The position numbers and the translations under genes are program-made. The notes under the pieces were generated by a model, which did no database searches, was not told the origin of the DNA, and was given only the letters and a program-made list of their open reading frames with translations. Source: Craspedostauros australis (Eukaryota > Bacillariophyta > Bacillariophyceae > Mastogloiales > Achnanthaceae). Taken from it: 64,000 bases of DNA. Location of the stretch: the NCBI GenBank assembly GCA_026770025.1, contig JAMXDE010000006.1:1921001-1985000 (forward strand), given 5' to 3'. Shown in pieces: positions 10,117 through 20,326 of this stretch (the stretch's first letter is position 1; every line of letters starts with the position of its first letter).

Positions 10117-10702
10117 GTCTGATAATCATGTCGTAATGTTTGTGATGGTGGTCTTCCTGGTACTTCCTGGTCTTGTTCCATGATCATCAACACCGACTAT
10201 TTTTCTGCAATCCAGGGGCGGATCGAGATTCGGGTGGCCGAGTTGCGACGAAGATCACCGTCGAATGGCAACCGCCCCTTGGCATCTTTTTGTGGTCAGG
10301 AAGGTGCAGTAGGAATCCCCGAGGGGCGGTTCGCCTTTTCCACTATGGTATTCTGCCAGCCAACAAGAACGGACTGTGGATGTCAAGACCGGGCGAAGCG
10401 TCGGCATCATGCCATGCTTTCATCTCCTTCTTGTCTTGTTCTTGCAATCCCACTGCATGCATCTTCAGTATTCATGTTCAACTGGCCTACGAGTGCGAGC
10501 ATGATTACGAGCAATGGATCTATTCTGGCTCAACATGTGGAGCAGGACATGTCCAACTCAGCAAAATGATTAACCACACCAACAACTACTCTGCGAGAAG
10601 AGAGGGCCCAGCAATGCATTGACAGAATCAAGCAATAGTAGTCGTACATGTGATCGACGCAACATAGAAACCCTGAGAGTACTCCATTTCATTTCCACAC
10701 TC
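10117..10702. other. Intergenic sequence, no gene seen
   Basis: Two overlapping plus-strand frames of about 130-150 codons are open here but show no recognisable domain or conserved motif. I see no RNA gene or repeat. The stretch separates the epimerase promoter side from the 3' end of LINE1. Confidence 0.4.
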
Positions 10703-10712
10703 ATTATGGCAA
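10703..10712. repeat. Target-site duplication of LINE1 (3' side)
   Basis: ATTATGGCAA here is repeated exactly at 20208-20217, on the other side of LINE1. Confidence 0.85.
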
Positions 10713-10827
10713 ATAAATAAATAACTCAAGGATTAAACCCTCTTATGAGGCTGCGCCGGCGGCGCTTTTCTCTGTCTCCTTTGAACTTCGTGCGCGGCAC
10801 GAAGGGAGCACGGAATCTATGTATTCT

Positions 10828-11684
10828 TCATGTATTGTTCTGTGTATCTCGTTCTGGATGCTGCAGCTGCCTGTTTCCGTGCGCCGGTTCTGCAGGTGCT
10901 GGGCGATCGTGTCGCCGATATTGAAGCCACTTGAACAGGGCGCTAGAGGCGGCCGGTTCATGCAGCACTTGTGCGGCTTGCTCCACCCATACTGCTACCT
11001 GTGCTGTGATCGCGTCTGTGGCCGGGGCCGTTCGGAGCATGTGTTCATGCGTGGTGCTGTCTTGCTCGAGGCAAATACGAAGTGACTCTGCTCTATCGCG
11101 AAGAGCTTGAATCATCCCGGCTTCGGCCGAGTCTTGACTGTTGAACATATTGTCGTTGCGTGCTGCCCACTGATCCCATGTGATGTGCCATATGCGCCGT
11201 ATCAGTTGTCTGGTCCACTTCGTGGCGGACTTTCGAGACTGTGCCTGCCGCAAATATTCCTCTTGCATTCGCTCCCAGTTTCCAACAACAAGGCCTTTCC
11301 GAAGAGCTTTCGCCCCGGTGGCCAGCTGCTGCTGCATTGCTGCTTGGAGTCCGCCCCCCTGATTGGCTGTCCGAAGGTAGGCAGTACCGTCCAGCTGACT
11401 GCGCAGCATGGCCGTGAGCGCCGCGGCAACTTCCGGCTTTGTCGGGTATTTTCTCATCCATTGTCTCATCTCATGTGTGTGCCTGCGTGCTATCGCTCGT
11501 CTGTCGTTGCTTTTGCACTGCCAGAAGTGCGCCGTATCTTCGCAGTCGCCACAACTGGGACATTGGTCCGACAACCTCATGCCCCACTGCTTCATGCGCT
11601 TGCCCAAAGGTGCTTCCCCAGTGATCAGCTTGATCGTGAGCAGCCGCCTGTTTTGATCCAGCTCTCTCAGCGCTTCGCCGACTG
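10828..11684 (-). pseudogene. LINE1 ORF2 C-terminal zinc finger and tail
   Basis: The frame runs from the G16 tract to the stop at 10828. It opens with a block GKRMKQWGMRLSDQCPSCG almost the same as that in LINE2, then the knuckle CPSCGDCEDTAHFWQC (C-x2-C-x8-H-x3-C), which matches the zinc-binding tail of LINE reverse transcriptases. Further on, RRIWHITWDQWAARND resembles the W-rich tail found after that finger in many diatom LINE proteins. It is in a different frame from the RNase H part (11701-12142) because of the homopolymer, so it is not translated as part of the enzyme. Confidence 0.8.
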
Positions 11685-11700
11685 CCCCCCCCCCCCCCCC
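11685..11700. repeat. C16 homopolymer breaking LINE1 ORF2
   Basis: Sixteen consecutive C (G on the coding strand) replace the mixed sequence that encodes VEWEVIG in LINE2. The frame on its two sides differs by one. The exact length is vulnerable to sequencing error, but the tract itself is clear. Confidence 0.8.
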
Positions 11701-12142
11701 ATTGTACTGGGGCGTCCGACTGCACCACTCGTCTGGACTGCAAAACTTCTGCTGCCCCCTTCAAGGTGGGTCCGTGCGCGACCGCATGATAGCTGACCCT
11801 CGACATTTTCGCGGCGTTGGTAAAAGACACTTTTTCACCTCTGATATGACCTGTGTATATCGCATCGGCTGGTATCGTGATGCGCGCCGCCCCTGCCACC
11901 TTGTCCGCTATCACATTCATCTTGGCCCATTGGCTAAGCTCGCTCCATCCTGTGCTGTCATCCTGGTGCCCCTTTACATGTCGGCTGCGTATGCTGATTG
12001 GTACATCTGTGCTTATATTCCTCACTGCTCGTTGTAAATCCGCGTCCGTCAAGGTTGGGGTCAGGTGCCATCCGTGGTCGAGAGCATGAAGGGCTCCGAC
12101 ATTGTCGCAGCCGATCTCCGCGCTTCCGGAGCGTATCGCATA
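11701..12142 (-). pseudogene. LINE1 RNase H, C-terminal half
   Basis: This segment reads on from the TA-flanked insertion and contains EIGCDNVGALHALDHGWHL and SRHVKGHQDD, the third and fourth conserved blocks of the RNase H fold, closely matching LINE2 (LGCDNLGALKALDHEW, GRHVKGHQDD). Removing 12143-14839 plus one TA joins it in frame to the N-terminal half at 14842-15267, so the domain was whole before the insertion. Confidence 0.85.
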
Positions 12143-12164
12143 TCCACGGTGATTTTTTGTTGCG
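12143..12164 (+). repeat. Left terminal inverted repeat of the TA-flanked element
   Basis: The first 15 bases TCCACGGTGATTTTT match the right end exactly in inverse orientation; the next seven match with two differences. Confidence 0.9.
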
Positions 12165-12247
12165 TCAGGACGCAAAATCACTGTTTTTTGTCTCCTGACG
12201 CAAAAGTACCCGGATGGATAAAATTGGTTGCGCCAGGACGCAAAATT
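12162..12247. repeat. Left subterminal repeats with core GCGTCAGGACGC
   Basis: Three copies lie at 12162-12177 (GCGTCAGGACGCAAAA), 12193-12206 (inverted, TCCTGACGCAAAAG) and 12230-12247 (GCGCCAGGACGCAAAATT). Each core is an imperfect palindrome. Matching copies occur at the right end. Confidence 0.8.
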
Positions 12248-13540
12248 GAATTTAACGTGGAGATTTAACACGGGGCGAATAATAATGTGACTCACTCGAA
12301 CACTCGTAAAAAATCGTTCAATGTCGTCATTTGTCGCCTGTGCTTTGGGACAAATACTGTGTGTTTTACCGTGTTGTTTTGTACTGATGGATGCAAATCT
12401 TATCTGCGCTTCACATCCAGCAACAATAGTATCGAAACAACTCTCTGAATGTTGCAATGCATATATTAGTGATTTATGTGTTGTACATTGCCTTATTTGC
12501 CTCGTGCATGCTCTCCTGCTTGCGAAGAGGAGAAAAGGAGCCAGGTATGTGTATCGGGATCTGTCGTCCTCCTTCCTGTTGTGATCCTACCACTCTCCTT
12601 GCCAGCTTGGCTGCCTATTTTTGATACTTCTGTGTTCAAAGAGTGCTTCCAGTCACCCATCAGCTCCGTGTTGTCTGTGGAGTTGGTTGAAGCACACACT
12701 TCATGCCTTCGGCACGACGATTCGCCTCTGTACATTGATCATCAACCACTTGTTTGTCACGCAAGTACAAGGCTCTCGTTCATTCCGTATCGCTTCAAAT
12801 CAAAAGGGATGCTCCTTCATTTGTCCTCACACTTGTGCTTACCAGATTTGGACTTCCAACACTCAGCGCATCCCCGCTGCAAACAGGGTCGCAGGCAAGA
12901 GCTCGCACCATGGAAGGCATGAATGTCCTTCCTGTGCGGAGTTCAGTTCCAAGACCACATGAGGCATACATACAAGAGAAGCATATCATGTTTGCTGGTG
13001 TGCGCATCCGCACCATTGTCAAATGAACCCCCTTTGGTTGGCAGAAGCTAATGTGTGGGAAGGCATCTGCATTCTTGGCGGCCATATTTGTTGCCAGAAT
13101 CTGGATGAATCTGATTGCCGTCCTGCTATCAAATATGTACATCTTCTTATTCATGTTAATAAGAACAATAATAAGTCACTGAATGTCCTCCGCGTACAAA
13201 GTTACCTTGAAGGCTTTAGTATTGGCCGCCTACAACGAGCCTAGGGCCGATTGTGCTGAAACGACTTCCCTGTGTATCTCACTGCCTAGCCTACCACGAT
13301 TTGTCAGCACCATGGGCCATCAAACATACCGCACTGGGCATCCAACTTGCGCCCGCTATGGTCTTTCACGAACCTCATGCACTGATCCGTGCTCCATATT
13401 GTTACTTGTTCGCCCTTCCTCCCAAGGCCCCATATAACCGTCGTTTGCGCAGACCCATTTCTCGTCACTGCACTCTCACAGCGTGTGTGAGTCCTTGACG
13501 TACTCCTCTTCTCTCCTGTGTTGCTGCACGTTGTTGCTGC

Positions 13541-14345
13541 TCAACTGCCTGGGTCCTTATCCGTGCTGCTTGCACATGCTTCACTCACTGGCTCTGAGCA
13601 TCCACTGGCCACCTCACCACCTCCACTCTTGCCACATTCGTCATGAGGGCTTGGTCTGTGGCCAGGATACCTCCGCCTCCGATCGCCCATTGCTTGTTCA
13701 CCCTGGCTCATACTTCTTTTCCTGGGCTGCCGCGCGCTTGCGTCCATCCTGGTCATGTAGCACGCGGCTGCACGCTTCCCATGGCTTCTGTCAAACCTCC
13801 CACAGCCCTCGAACGGCTATGCCTCTCCAGTTCGCTGGCTTCATTGGGAGCTCTTCCTCCATCATCACGGACTCCTGTATTGTCCTCCACTGCCTCGCCC
13901 AGCGCCCACGCACCATCATACCCCATCCGATCACTTGTTGGGCATTGACTGCTTCTTGGATTCGCGTTGGTGCTCTTGGCTCCATGTTGTCCATGTTGCT
14001 CCAACTCCTCAGCTGGCAGAGCATCTCTTGGACCATATCTGGATCTCCTCCTACCCGAAGCATGTCATCTCCCCACTCTGCATTCGCCTTCTCCCTCACA
14101 GAGACCGCTGCTGGATGCCAACACTGCATGACTTGCTCTGTTGTTATCTTATTCACATTTGTACTAACACATTCATGTTTCTCAATGAAGCAAGCAATCT
14201 TTGCTTGAAAGATAAGCACATGGATGGCGATCTTGATTCGACGGGAACATCTAATGAGGTTGGGACCCAATGGAAGGAGGAAGCAACACAGATGCAGACA
14301 CAAACTAAGACGCACGTCTCGCCTCGCAAGGAATGAATGAGACAC
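13541..14345 (-). pseudogene. Decayed fragment resembling a LINE C-terminal tail domain
   Basis: On the minus strand the segment contains QQVIGWGMMVRGRWARQW, then PANWRGIAVRGLWEV followed by a stop and WEACSRVLH. This order (Gln-rich start, IGW...GRW...W, then an LW...W...H block) parallels the tail of LINE1 itself, where QQLATGAKALRKGLVVGNW is followed by IRRIWHITWDQWAARND. I infer that the TA-flanked element captured or was invaded by part of another LINE family. Stops break the frame; the plus-strand ORF covering it (13483-14208) is a shadow. Confidence 0.4.
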
Positions 14346-14750
14346 TGATGTCGTGTGAAGCTGCCTGGAGAGGCACAGGATGACGTGGAGGAAGAACGGA
14401 AAGGACCGCAGGTCCTATTGGCACACGAAGAAAAAAAGTAATCGAAGAGACATGAACACACGGAAAGCTAAAGAAAGCACCACAGTTACGGCATCATAGT
14501 AGTGCAATTACTGATATGGTACCAACAAACTTGAGTTGGTATCTTCATGATCACTGCAAACGACAGCATCCGCTAGAGTATGTGCTTGATGCAGGGAACA
14601 CTGAACACTGCGCGAAAATAACACGAGACAAGAGCTAAGAAAATAACACGAAGGAAATCCACACAAGAAGGAGAGAGTTTTGTGGCGCTGAGTCCAACAA
14701 GTCGATGTAATTTATCCCTCGTGTTAAATTGTCGCACTAATTCTCCATTT

Positions 14751-14802
14751 GCGTCCTGACGCAAAAGATCGAAAATTGTCTCGAAATTTGCGTCCTGACG
14801 CA
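14751..14802. repeat. Right subterminal repeats with core GCGTCCTGACGC
   Basis: Copies at 14751-14766 and 14790-14802 are the inverse of those at the left end (12162-12247), so the element has mirrored multi-copy end motifs. Confidence 0.8.
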
Positions 14803-14817
14803 TCTTGGGTCCATTAT

Positions 14818-14839
14818 CGCGACGAAAAATCACCGTGGA
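14818..14839 (-). repeat. Right terminal inverted repeat of the TA-flanked element
   Basis: Read on the minus strand from 14839 this is TCCACGGTGATTTTT followed by CGTCGCG, pairing with 12143-12164. Confidence 0.9.
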
Positions 14840-14841
14840 TA

Positions 14842-15267
14842 TACGTCGCATACGACTTTCAGGACTGCCAAGACTCCGTAGATGCCCGCCAATTCCGCTC
14901 TGTGCGACTGCATGACCCCGTCGGTTGCCGGCGCGAGGTTGGCCACCAACACCCGTGTTGAGACGCCGTCGTGCTCGGCTAGAATCACCGCACCGGAAGC
15001 TCCCTTCCCATTGGCCACAGACCCGTCGCTGCATGCCATCACCGTTCCTTGGCGTAGCGCCTTCGCCACCGTTCCCCACTGTCCGTCGATCGTGTGTTCC
15101 CGTATGGACCACGCCATTTCCGTAGACATCGTCTGCATCGCTTGCTCCACCGTCGTTGCGGGCCTTACTGGCTGTAGTGCGCCGTCGCTTGTTGCCGTGA
15201 TGATCAGCCGTTCTCCTTCTCGATATCCGTCTGCGATGAATCCTGGTCGCGGGATGGCGTCTTCTGC
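14842..15267 (-). pseudogene. LINE1 linker and RNase H N-terminal half
   Basis: This is in the same frame as the reverse transcriptase (15268-17904) but separated from it by a TAG after KVYE; LINE2 reads LYEPSDG at that point. It contains VMACSDGSVANGKGASGAV (first RNase H aspartate) and HRAELAGIYGVL (second-block glutamate), then is cut by the TA-flanked element at 14841. Confidence 0.85.
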
Positions 15268-17904
15268 CTACTCATACACTTTCTGGCGCCTTCGTCGCGG
15301 GACGTACCGCCAATGCTTTGCTGGATTTTCCAAGTCCTGTGCCCTATCTGTTGCCGGATCCCAGAACACCTGAGGCTGCTGCGAGCTGAATCGCAACCAT
15401 TTCCCCAGAGGTCTGTCTAGCCGCAGTGTCGTCGATCGTGAGACTTGACAGAGCATTCGGATGGCTCGCTGCCATATTCTCCAGTATGCTAACCCTATGT
15501 GACCTGCTGGCGGCCATCGGAGACAGGTTTTGCGCAACGGTATTTCACCTGGTTGACTCGCTGCTTCCAGAAGCTGCCGACCATCTGCCGTCGCGATATC
15601 TGAGAGCCAAAACACTCTCTTCGCGATCCGGCACAAGTTGATGATCTTTTCCTGGGTTTGGCCGAGGTTGAGGGCTCGGATGCGCTCCATGATTGGCGCA
15701 TCCTGTTGTCTTGGGGCTTGCAGTATCCGTTCCTCCCACTGCACTTTGATGCCCACCCCCTTGGTTTCCAGCCACACGGCCTTTATCCACGAGTCCTCCG
15801 CTAGGTGTCCCCATGCTGCTGGATCTTGGCCAAACACATTGGGAATGCCCACCTGCATCGATATCAACTCCACTGAAGTTTGTAGTAACCTTCCTGTCAA
15901 CGAGTCCGAATGCCAGTGCCTTGCCAGCATCTCGAGATGCTTTGCGGTCTGCACAAAGTACAGGTGGTGCACTTCGAACCCGAGTCTTTCATGTGGCCCG
16001 AACACCAGCTGTCGCGATATATTCCGTTGTATGCCAGCTGCTGGTAACGCTGCCTGGAGGACCGGTCGCATAATGCGCTCTGTGGCTGCCTTGGTGAAGG
16101 TAGCACTTGTCAGAGGATATTCCAGTGCTTTCCAAATAGTGGATTTCATTGCCACCCAGGCGTGCGTACGCAACATGCTGCTTCTCCTCATCTTGTCCGC
16201 CCATTTGGTTGCCTTGCTAGTGTAGAACTTCTCGTTGTCGTCTTGTACTCCATCGTGTCTCACCATTACTCCCAGTGCCTTTCGAGCTTGGTCCACGTGT
16301 AGGCGTAGTAGAGTCGATCGCTCTTGCGAGTCCGGCTGCCGTATGCTAATGCTGCCAGGCTGTTCCTCCACCGTCTTGTACTGCCATCTGGATCCATCCC
16401 ATTTGAAGGACATAAGGTACCAGTAGCTCTTTTTTGGCTCCAGTGCTCCGCCTGTGGCGCGTAACATGCCTTCCCACGCATTTACTACTTGCTGTATTTC
16501 TGTGATGCACGCTTCGGGGTCGTCCACTTCCGCTTTCACTGAATGTATAAGGTCAGTGTCATCCACAAAAGAGAAGCACACCAGTTTTGTTGTCGTCGTC
16601 CTTGTCGGGTTGATCGACTGGAAGCCGTACCCTTGCTCAGACATTGCCTTCATGATTGGTGAGCTCATCGCTACCCATCCAGCCGGTGAGATGCCCAGGC
16701 CTTGCAACAGTCCCTGCAGTTTGGAGCCTCTATGGGGATACGTGCGTGTCGACTTTCCGAATCCTGTCAGCACATGGTGTTGCATGGATTGGATGGCTGT
16801 CGTCACGCTGCGGCTCACCACTTGCGGTACTCCGAGCTGATCCATACTTAATTCGAGAGGGACATGCGCCATTCTGTCGTAACAGCTTTTGGCGTCGTTG
16901 GAGCATATGCAGCTGGTGGCCGCCGTCGCCCAAATGATGTCGTCGGTCAGTCTGTTATTGAGACTTACTTCTGCTGCGCTGCGTTGTTTGCGGCTTCTGT
17001 ATTGTTCATCTGGTAGTTGTTGTTGTGTTTCTGCATGTCTCATCATGATCTTCCCTATCCACTTTAGATTCGCGTTGAAATCGCCCTCGACCAAACTGAT
17101 GGTTCTGAACCTGGTCACTCTGAAGTTTCCGGGCTCCTTCAATAGTGTCACATCGGTACATGTGAGCCACCTGCGCAGATTGTACCCGGTTCGGAGGGAT
17201 ATTTCTCGCATAGCGGCGTCGACGGTTGCGGTCTCCTCATGTTGTGCGTTGGCTTTCCAAAGACCAAAATGTAGACCGGAGGGACCCGAGGTGGTTTTCT
17301 CCCGTGCTTTTCCCCATAGTTGCTGGTGGTTGGCGACGGTGATCTCGAGCTCCTCTTCCTTCCAGGTGCTAGCGCCTGGCCGGTCTAGAGTCTCGAGCAG
17401 CCTGTTGGTGTGCTGATCCATTCGGTGTTGGTGTCTGCGTTGAGTGGCTCGGATTCCGAGTCGGCGTATGTCCCTTGCAAAGGCTGGGCGCTGTAGTGGG
17501 GTGATGTAGGCTTGCCTGTATTTTGACTCGTTGGCTTTCATGCATTGGGATATTACTTGCTGCTCCTTGTCATATACTTCCTCCTCGCTGGACTTGTTCT
17601 CTGCTATGACCATCGTGACCTTCCTGCCTGCTTCGTTGTTCCTGACAGCGTTGCGAATGGCCTTGTACATCTCGACTATTTCCTCGCGCTTCTGTATGGA
17701 TCGCAGCGCTGCTTCTGACGATATGTTGCCTTCTTTGGCCACTTCCTCCGCTCTGGCTTGTAGAAAGGTGCGTCGGTGGGCCCATGCCTCCTTTTTGGCC
17801 TGCTTCCATCGGGTATGCGCGCGTTTCCGTTTATCTTCCAGCTCGTTGATACTCAGTGTGGCTGTTCTCACCTCCACGTGTGCTTGTTTTTTTTGCTCTT
17901 TCAT
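15268..17904 (-). pseudogene. LINE1 reverse transcriptase
   Basis: An 878-codon frame with the RT blocks in order: TTSGPSGLHFGLWKAN, the LLKEPGNFR...FRTISLVEGDFNANLKW region, EQYRSRKQRSAAEVSLNNR, CSNDAKSCYDRMAHV (first catalytic Asp), GLLQGLGISPAGW, and CFSFVDDTDLIHS, where FVDD replaces the usual FADD/YADD. The ATG at 17904 is not a true start. The frame is the continuation of the endonuclease ORF after a one-base expansion of a poly-A run (A8 here; LINE2 has a mixed sequence of the length needed to stay in frame). The enzyme would copy the element RNA at a nicked chromosomal target. Confidence 0.88.
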
Positions 17905-19252
17905 ACCATCGTGCGCTTACTTTCTTGCCTTTCCGTCGTTTCCATGCAAGATTCCAAAATTGCTTCTCCATTGCTCTTCGCTTGATTTCGGGAGAGAATG
18001 GGACTTGGCCTGTATATATCGTGCGTGCTCCTTTCTCTGCGGTCAGCATGATGGTTGTTCGTTCTTGATCGATGTCTTCCAACCGACCTTTCTGTTCTGG
18101 TGTCATGTTGTTATGGGTCCTGATTTCTGCTCGTAGTTTCTCCGCCCTTTGCCTCAGCTTATGTCGTTCATATTGTTTGCATACCTCTTTTTGGTATTTG
18201 CGCACCGTTGTCGGCTTGCTGAGCTGAACTCTTCGGCCTTCGAATTTTCGCGTGGGTGTGCTGGCTGTGCCGAACACTGATTCTTGGTGCACTTCGATCC
18301 ATGCCGTGCGGTGATCCCATGGCCCAAAGGCGCTGTACCCAGATCTTACCACTTGCAGTGATGCCGGCACCCATATGCCATCGATGATCCTGTTGGAGCT
18401 TGCTCTGATGTTCGTGGAGATACTTGGCGCTTCCGAGTGCTTGCTGAGGATAGACTCACGCATTCTGTGCTTGTGCATCATTGTTGCCATTTGTGATCGT
18501 GCTACCGGCATGTTGACGTCGCCTCCTACTATCACTGTTTCTCCGGCTTCCTGCCATGCTTGCATCTCTGCCTCCAAATCTTGTATCAGCTGCTCGATGG
18601 GTGATGTGCGGATCCCTTGCGATTCAAGCCAGGATGCCTGTTGGTTGTAGACCGTTCCTGGACTTTGGCCTCCCTTGGTTGGGATGTACACGCTGACGAA
18701 TCGAATGACGGTATCCTTTCTCCCTCGCACTGCAATGCTAGTCCACCGCCCCAGTTTCCTCGGGTCGCTGCTGGCGTCCTTGTATCGCCCAGTGATGTTT
18801 CCTATCATGGTGCATGCTGTTCCACCCCATTGTTTTGGGCCGCCCATGCGTTCTTGTTCGTTGAATGCTAGTGCGTGTCGTTCGGAGCGCACATGCTTGC
18901 GTGACCTTGCTTTCCATGAATTCATCTTCCCCAGTTTTGACCAATTGACCCCTATCTCTGACAGAAGAGCCACGTCGATTTGCATCTGTTTGATCCACTG
19001 CCATAGGTCATCGTTCTTCCAGTGTTTTGACTCGGCTTGGAGACACCCCACATTCAAGGCTGCGATTCGTAATAAGGTGCTGCCTTTGCTGATCGTGGGA
19101 TCTCCCCAGTGCCTGTCACGAAGGTCCTGCCCGTCGCGGCGCGTTTCCTCCAAGTTTGCATCTGTTGGGCTTGCAGGGGTGGCTGTCGTTGCTTCACCTG
19201 CCCCCAGCCTTGCATTATTCTTGGTTCTCGCCACTGCCCGTGCTTGGGGCAT
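17831..19252 (-). pseudogene. LINE1 ORF2 start and AP-type endonuclease
   Basis: The 473-codon frame starts at the ATG at 19252, 38 nt before ORF1 stops, and lies +1 to ORF1. The endonuclease begins LRIAALNVGCLQ (metal-binding Asn), followed by DVALLSEIG (Glu), VIVGGDVNMPVARS (Asp-x-Asn) and GPWDHRTAW (Asp-His). These are the hallmark positions of apurinic-like LINE endonucleases, which nick target DNA. A Lys/Arg-rich segment follows, and the frame ends just past the A8 run with the foreign sequence TSTRGGENS. Confidence 0.88.
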
Positions 19253-20207
19253 TTGGCGTGGCTTTGGACGCTTCCAGTTGGGCGCGCAGTGCCGCTATGA
19301 TAGATTCTTGGCTGGAGATTGTGTTGGATTGTTCTTGCACTCTCACACGACTTGCTTCAAGTTCCTGCGCTTCACGCGCCATCTTCATCGCTTCCTCCAA
19401 TTCTGCATCGATTGCTGCTCTTTCATCTATTTCTGTCTCTGACTCTGGGATGGTGTACCTGGATGAGGCTGCCGACTTTCTGTACTCTGTTCCAAAGGTC
19501 TTATAGCTTTCATCTTCGAGTCTTGCCTTTTTGCGTTTTGGTTCTGCATTGTCTCGTTCCATCAAGTTGATGCCTTCAATGACCACGTTGCCGAATCCTT
19601 CATCCAACAGAAAGTCCATTTCTTCCTCTGTTTCAACATCCACATATCCGCCGCTGTCGTCTTTCTTCATGGCGCAGCTCATTGCAATGATGTCCTCTGA
19701 GAACCATTTCTTGGTAGATTCGTTGATTTTGGAGGTGCATCTGATGCCAATTGTGTGGATGAGTCCGACTGCTTGCGCGTACCGTTCCTCAAATGCAACG
19801 ATGTGGATAGCATCTTCTTTGCCGTCGGCCATGTGCGTGGTACTGACATCGTGTATCAACGGACTGCCGTCCTCTGTCTGGCTGGCGAGGAACTCGCGGA
19901 GAGTAATGGTGTTGGTTTCAGGATCTTTGGTGTCCAGAGCGAAGTCGCCTTTGAGCTGCTCGTATTTGAGTCGCCGGACATAGTTCTGGTGCTTTCTGAC
20001 CATTGCTTGTACCTTCGTTGCAGTCTTGGCACCCATCACCGATGTTCCTGGCTTGGGTACATAGCGGTAGTTCAATCCCTTTCTGTCTCCGTCTTTGGAG
20101 TTGAAGATCTTGCCTAGCAACTTCGATGCCCTCCGTGCGTCTTTGACGTCCGCGTGTAGGTGGAGTGCCATCCATGGTGAGTTGTACCAGCTGCCTCCGT
20201 CTCACAG
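19215..20207 (-). pseudogene. LINE1 ORF1, 5'-truncated
   Basis: About 330 codons remain, homologous to the C-terminal part of LINE2 ORF1 (from roughly 57965 on). Conserved landmarks are MALHLHADVKDARRASKLLG, DVSTTHMADGKEDAIHIVAF and FLLDEGFGNVVIEG. A basic patch PKRKKARLEDE looks like a nuclear localisation signal, and the last 80 residues are a likely coiled coil rich in Glu, Ala and Gln. No known ORF1 fold is evident. The truncation point adjoins the target duplication at 20208. Confidence 0.8.
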
Positions 20208-20217
20208 ATTATGGCAA
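20208..20217. repeat. Target-site duplication of LINE1 (5' side)
   Basis: ATTATGGCAA, identical to 10703-10712. Confidence 0.85.
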
Positions 20218-20326
20218 TGTGCGAGTAGTCGTACCTTGTATTTTATTATAGAATATTATGCAAAGTATTGACTATAGTCGTCACAATGATATTATCGACC
20301 TGAGGTCCATGGCTGTTGTGGATGGT

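Larger units (their letters stand above)
12143..14839. mobile_element. TA-flanked DNA transposon inside LINE1, apparently non-autonomous
   Basis: The 2,697-bp element is bounded by TA dinucleotides (12141-12142 and 14840-14841) and by inverted termini TCCACGGTGATTTTT. Deleting it with one TA restores the LINE1 frame, giving VCDVYAIRSG, the same length as the homologous LINE2 segment. A TA duplication fits Tc1/mariner-type transposition. No DDE transposase is recognisable in it. The interior carries a decayed fragment related to LINE C-terminal tails (13541-14345). Both ends hold repeated GCGTC/GACGC palindromes, likely recognition sites for a transposase supplied in trans. Confidence 0.85.
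10713..20207 (-). mobile_element. Non-LTR retrotransposon LINE1, 5'-truncated, inactivated
   Basis: On the minus strand the element begins inside ORF1 at 20207, then has ORF2 with endonuclease, reverse transcriptase, RNase H and a C-terminal zinc finger region, and ends in a TTATT-type tail beside the target duplication. The 10-bp direct repeats ATTATGGCAA at 10703-10712 and 20208-20217 mark target-primed insertion with the usual 5' truncation. Lesions in ORF2 relative to LINE2 (55625-64000) are an extra A in an A8 run near 17890, an in-frame TAG near 15268, a 2.7-kb TA-flanked element at 12143-14839, and a G16 run at 11685-11700 that shifts frame. It lies downstream of the methyltransferase-like gene, so it probably did not disrupt a coding region. 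Confidence 0.92.

Noticed and set aside
9935-10136. Arg-rich and Leu-rich frames upstream of the epimerase gene
   Set aside because: They are translations of the CCT microsatellite on either strand, with no independent support.
13483-14208. 241-codon plus-strand frame inside the TA-flanked element
   Set aside because: It has no domain, is Cys/Ser/Leu-rich, and lies opposite a minus-strand fragment with recognisable LINE-tail motifs.
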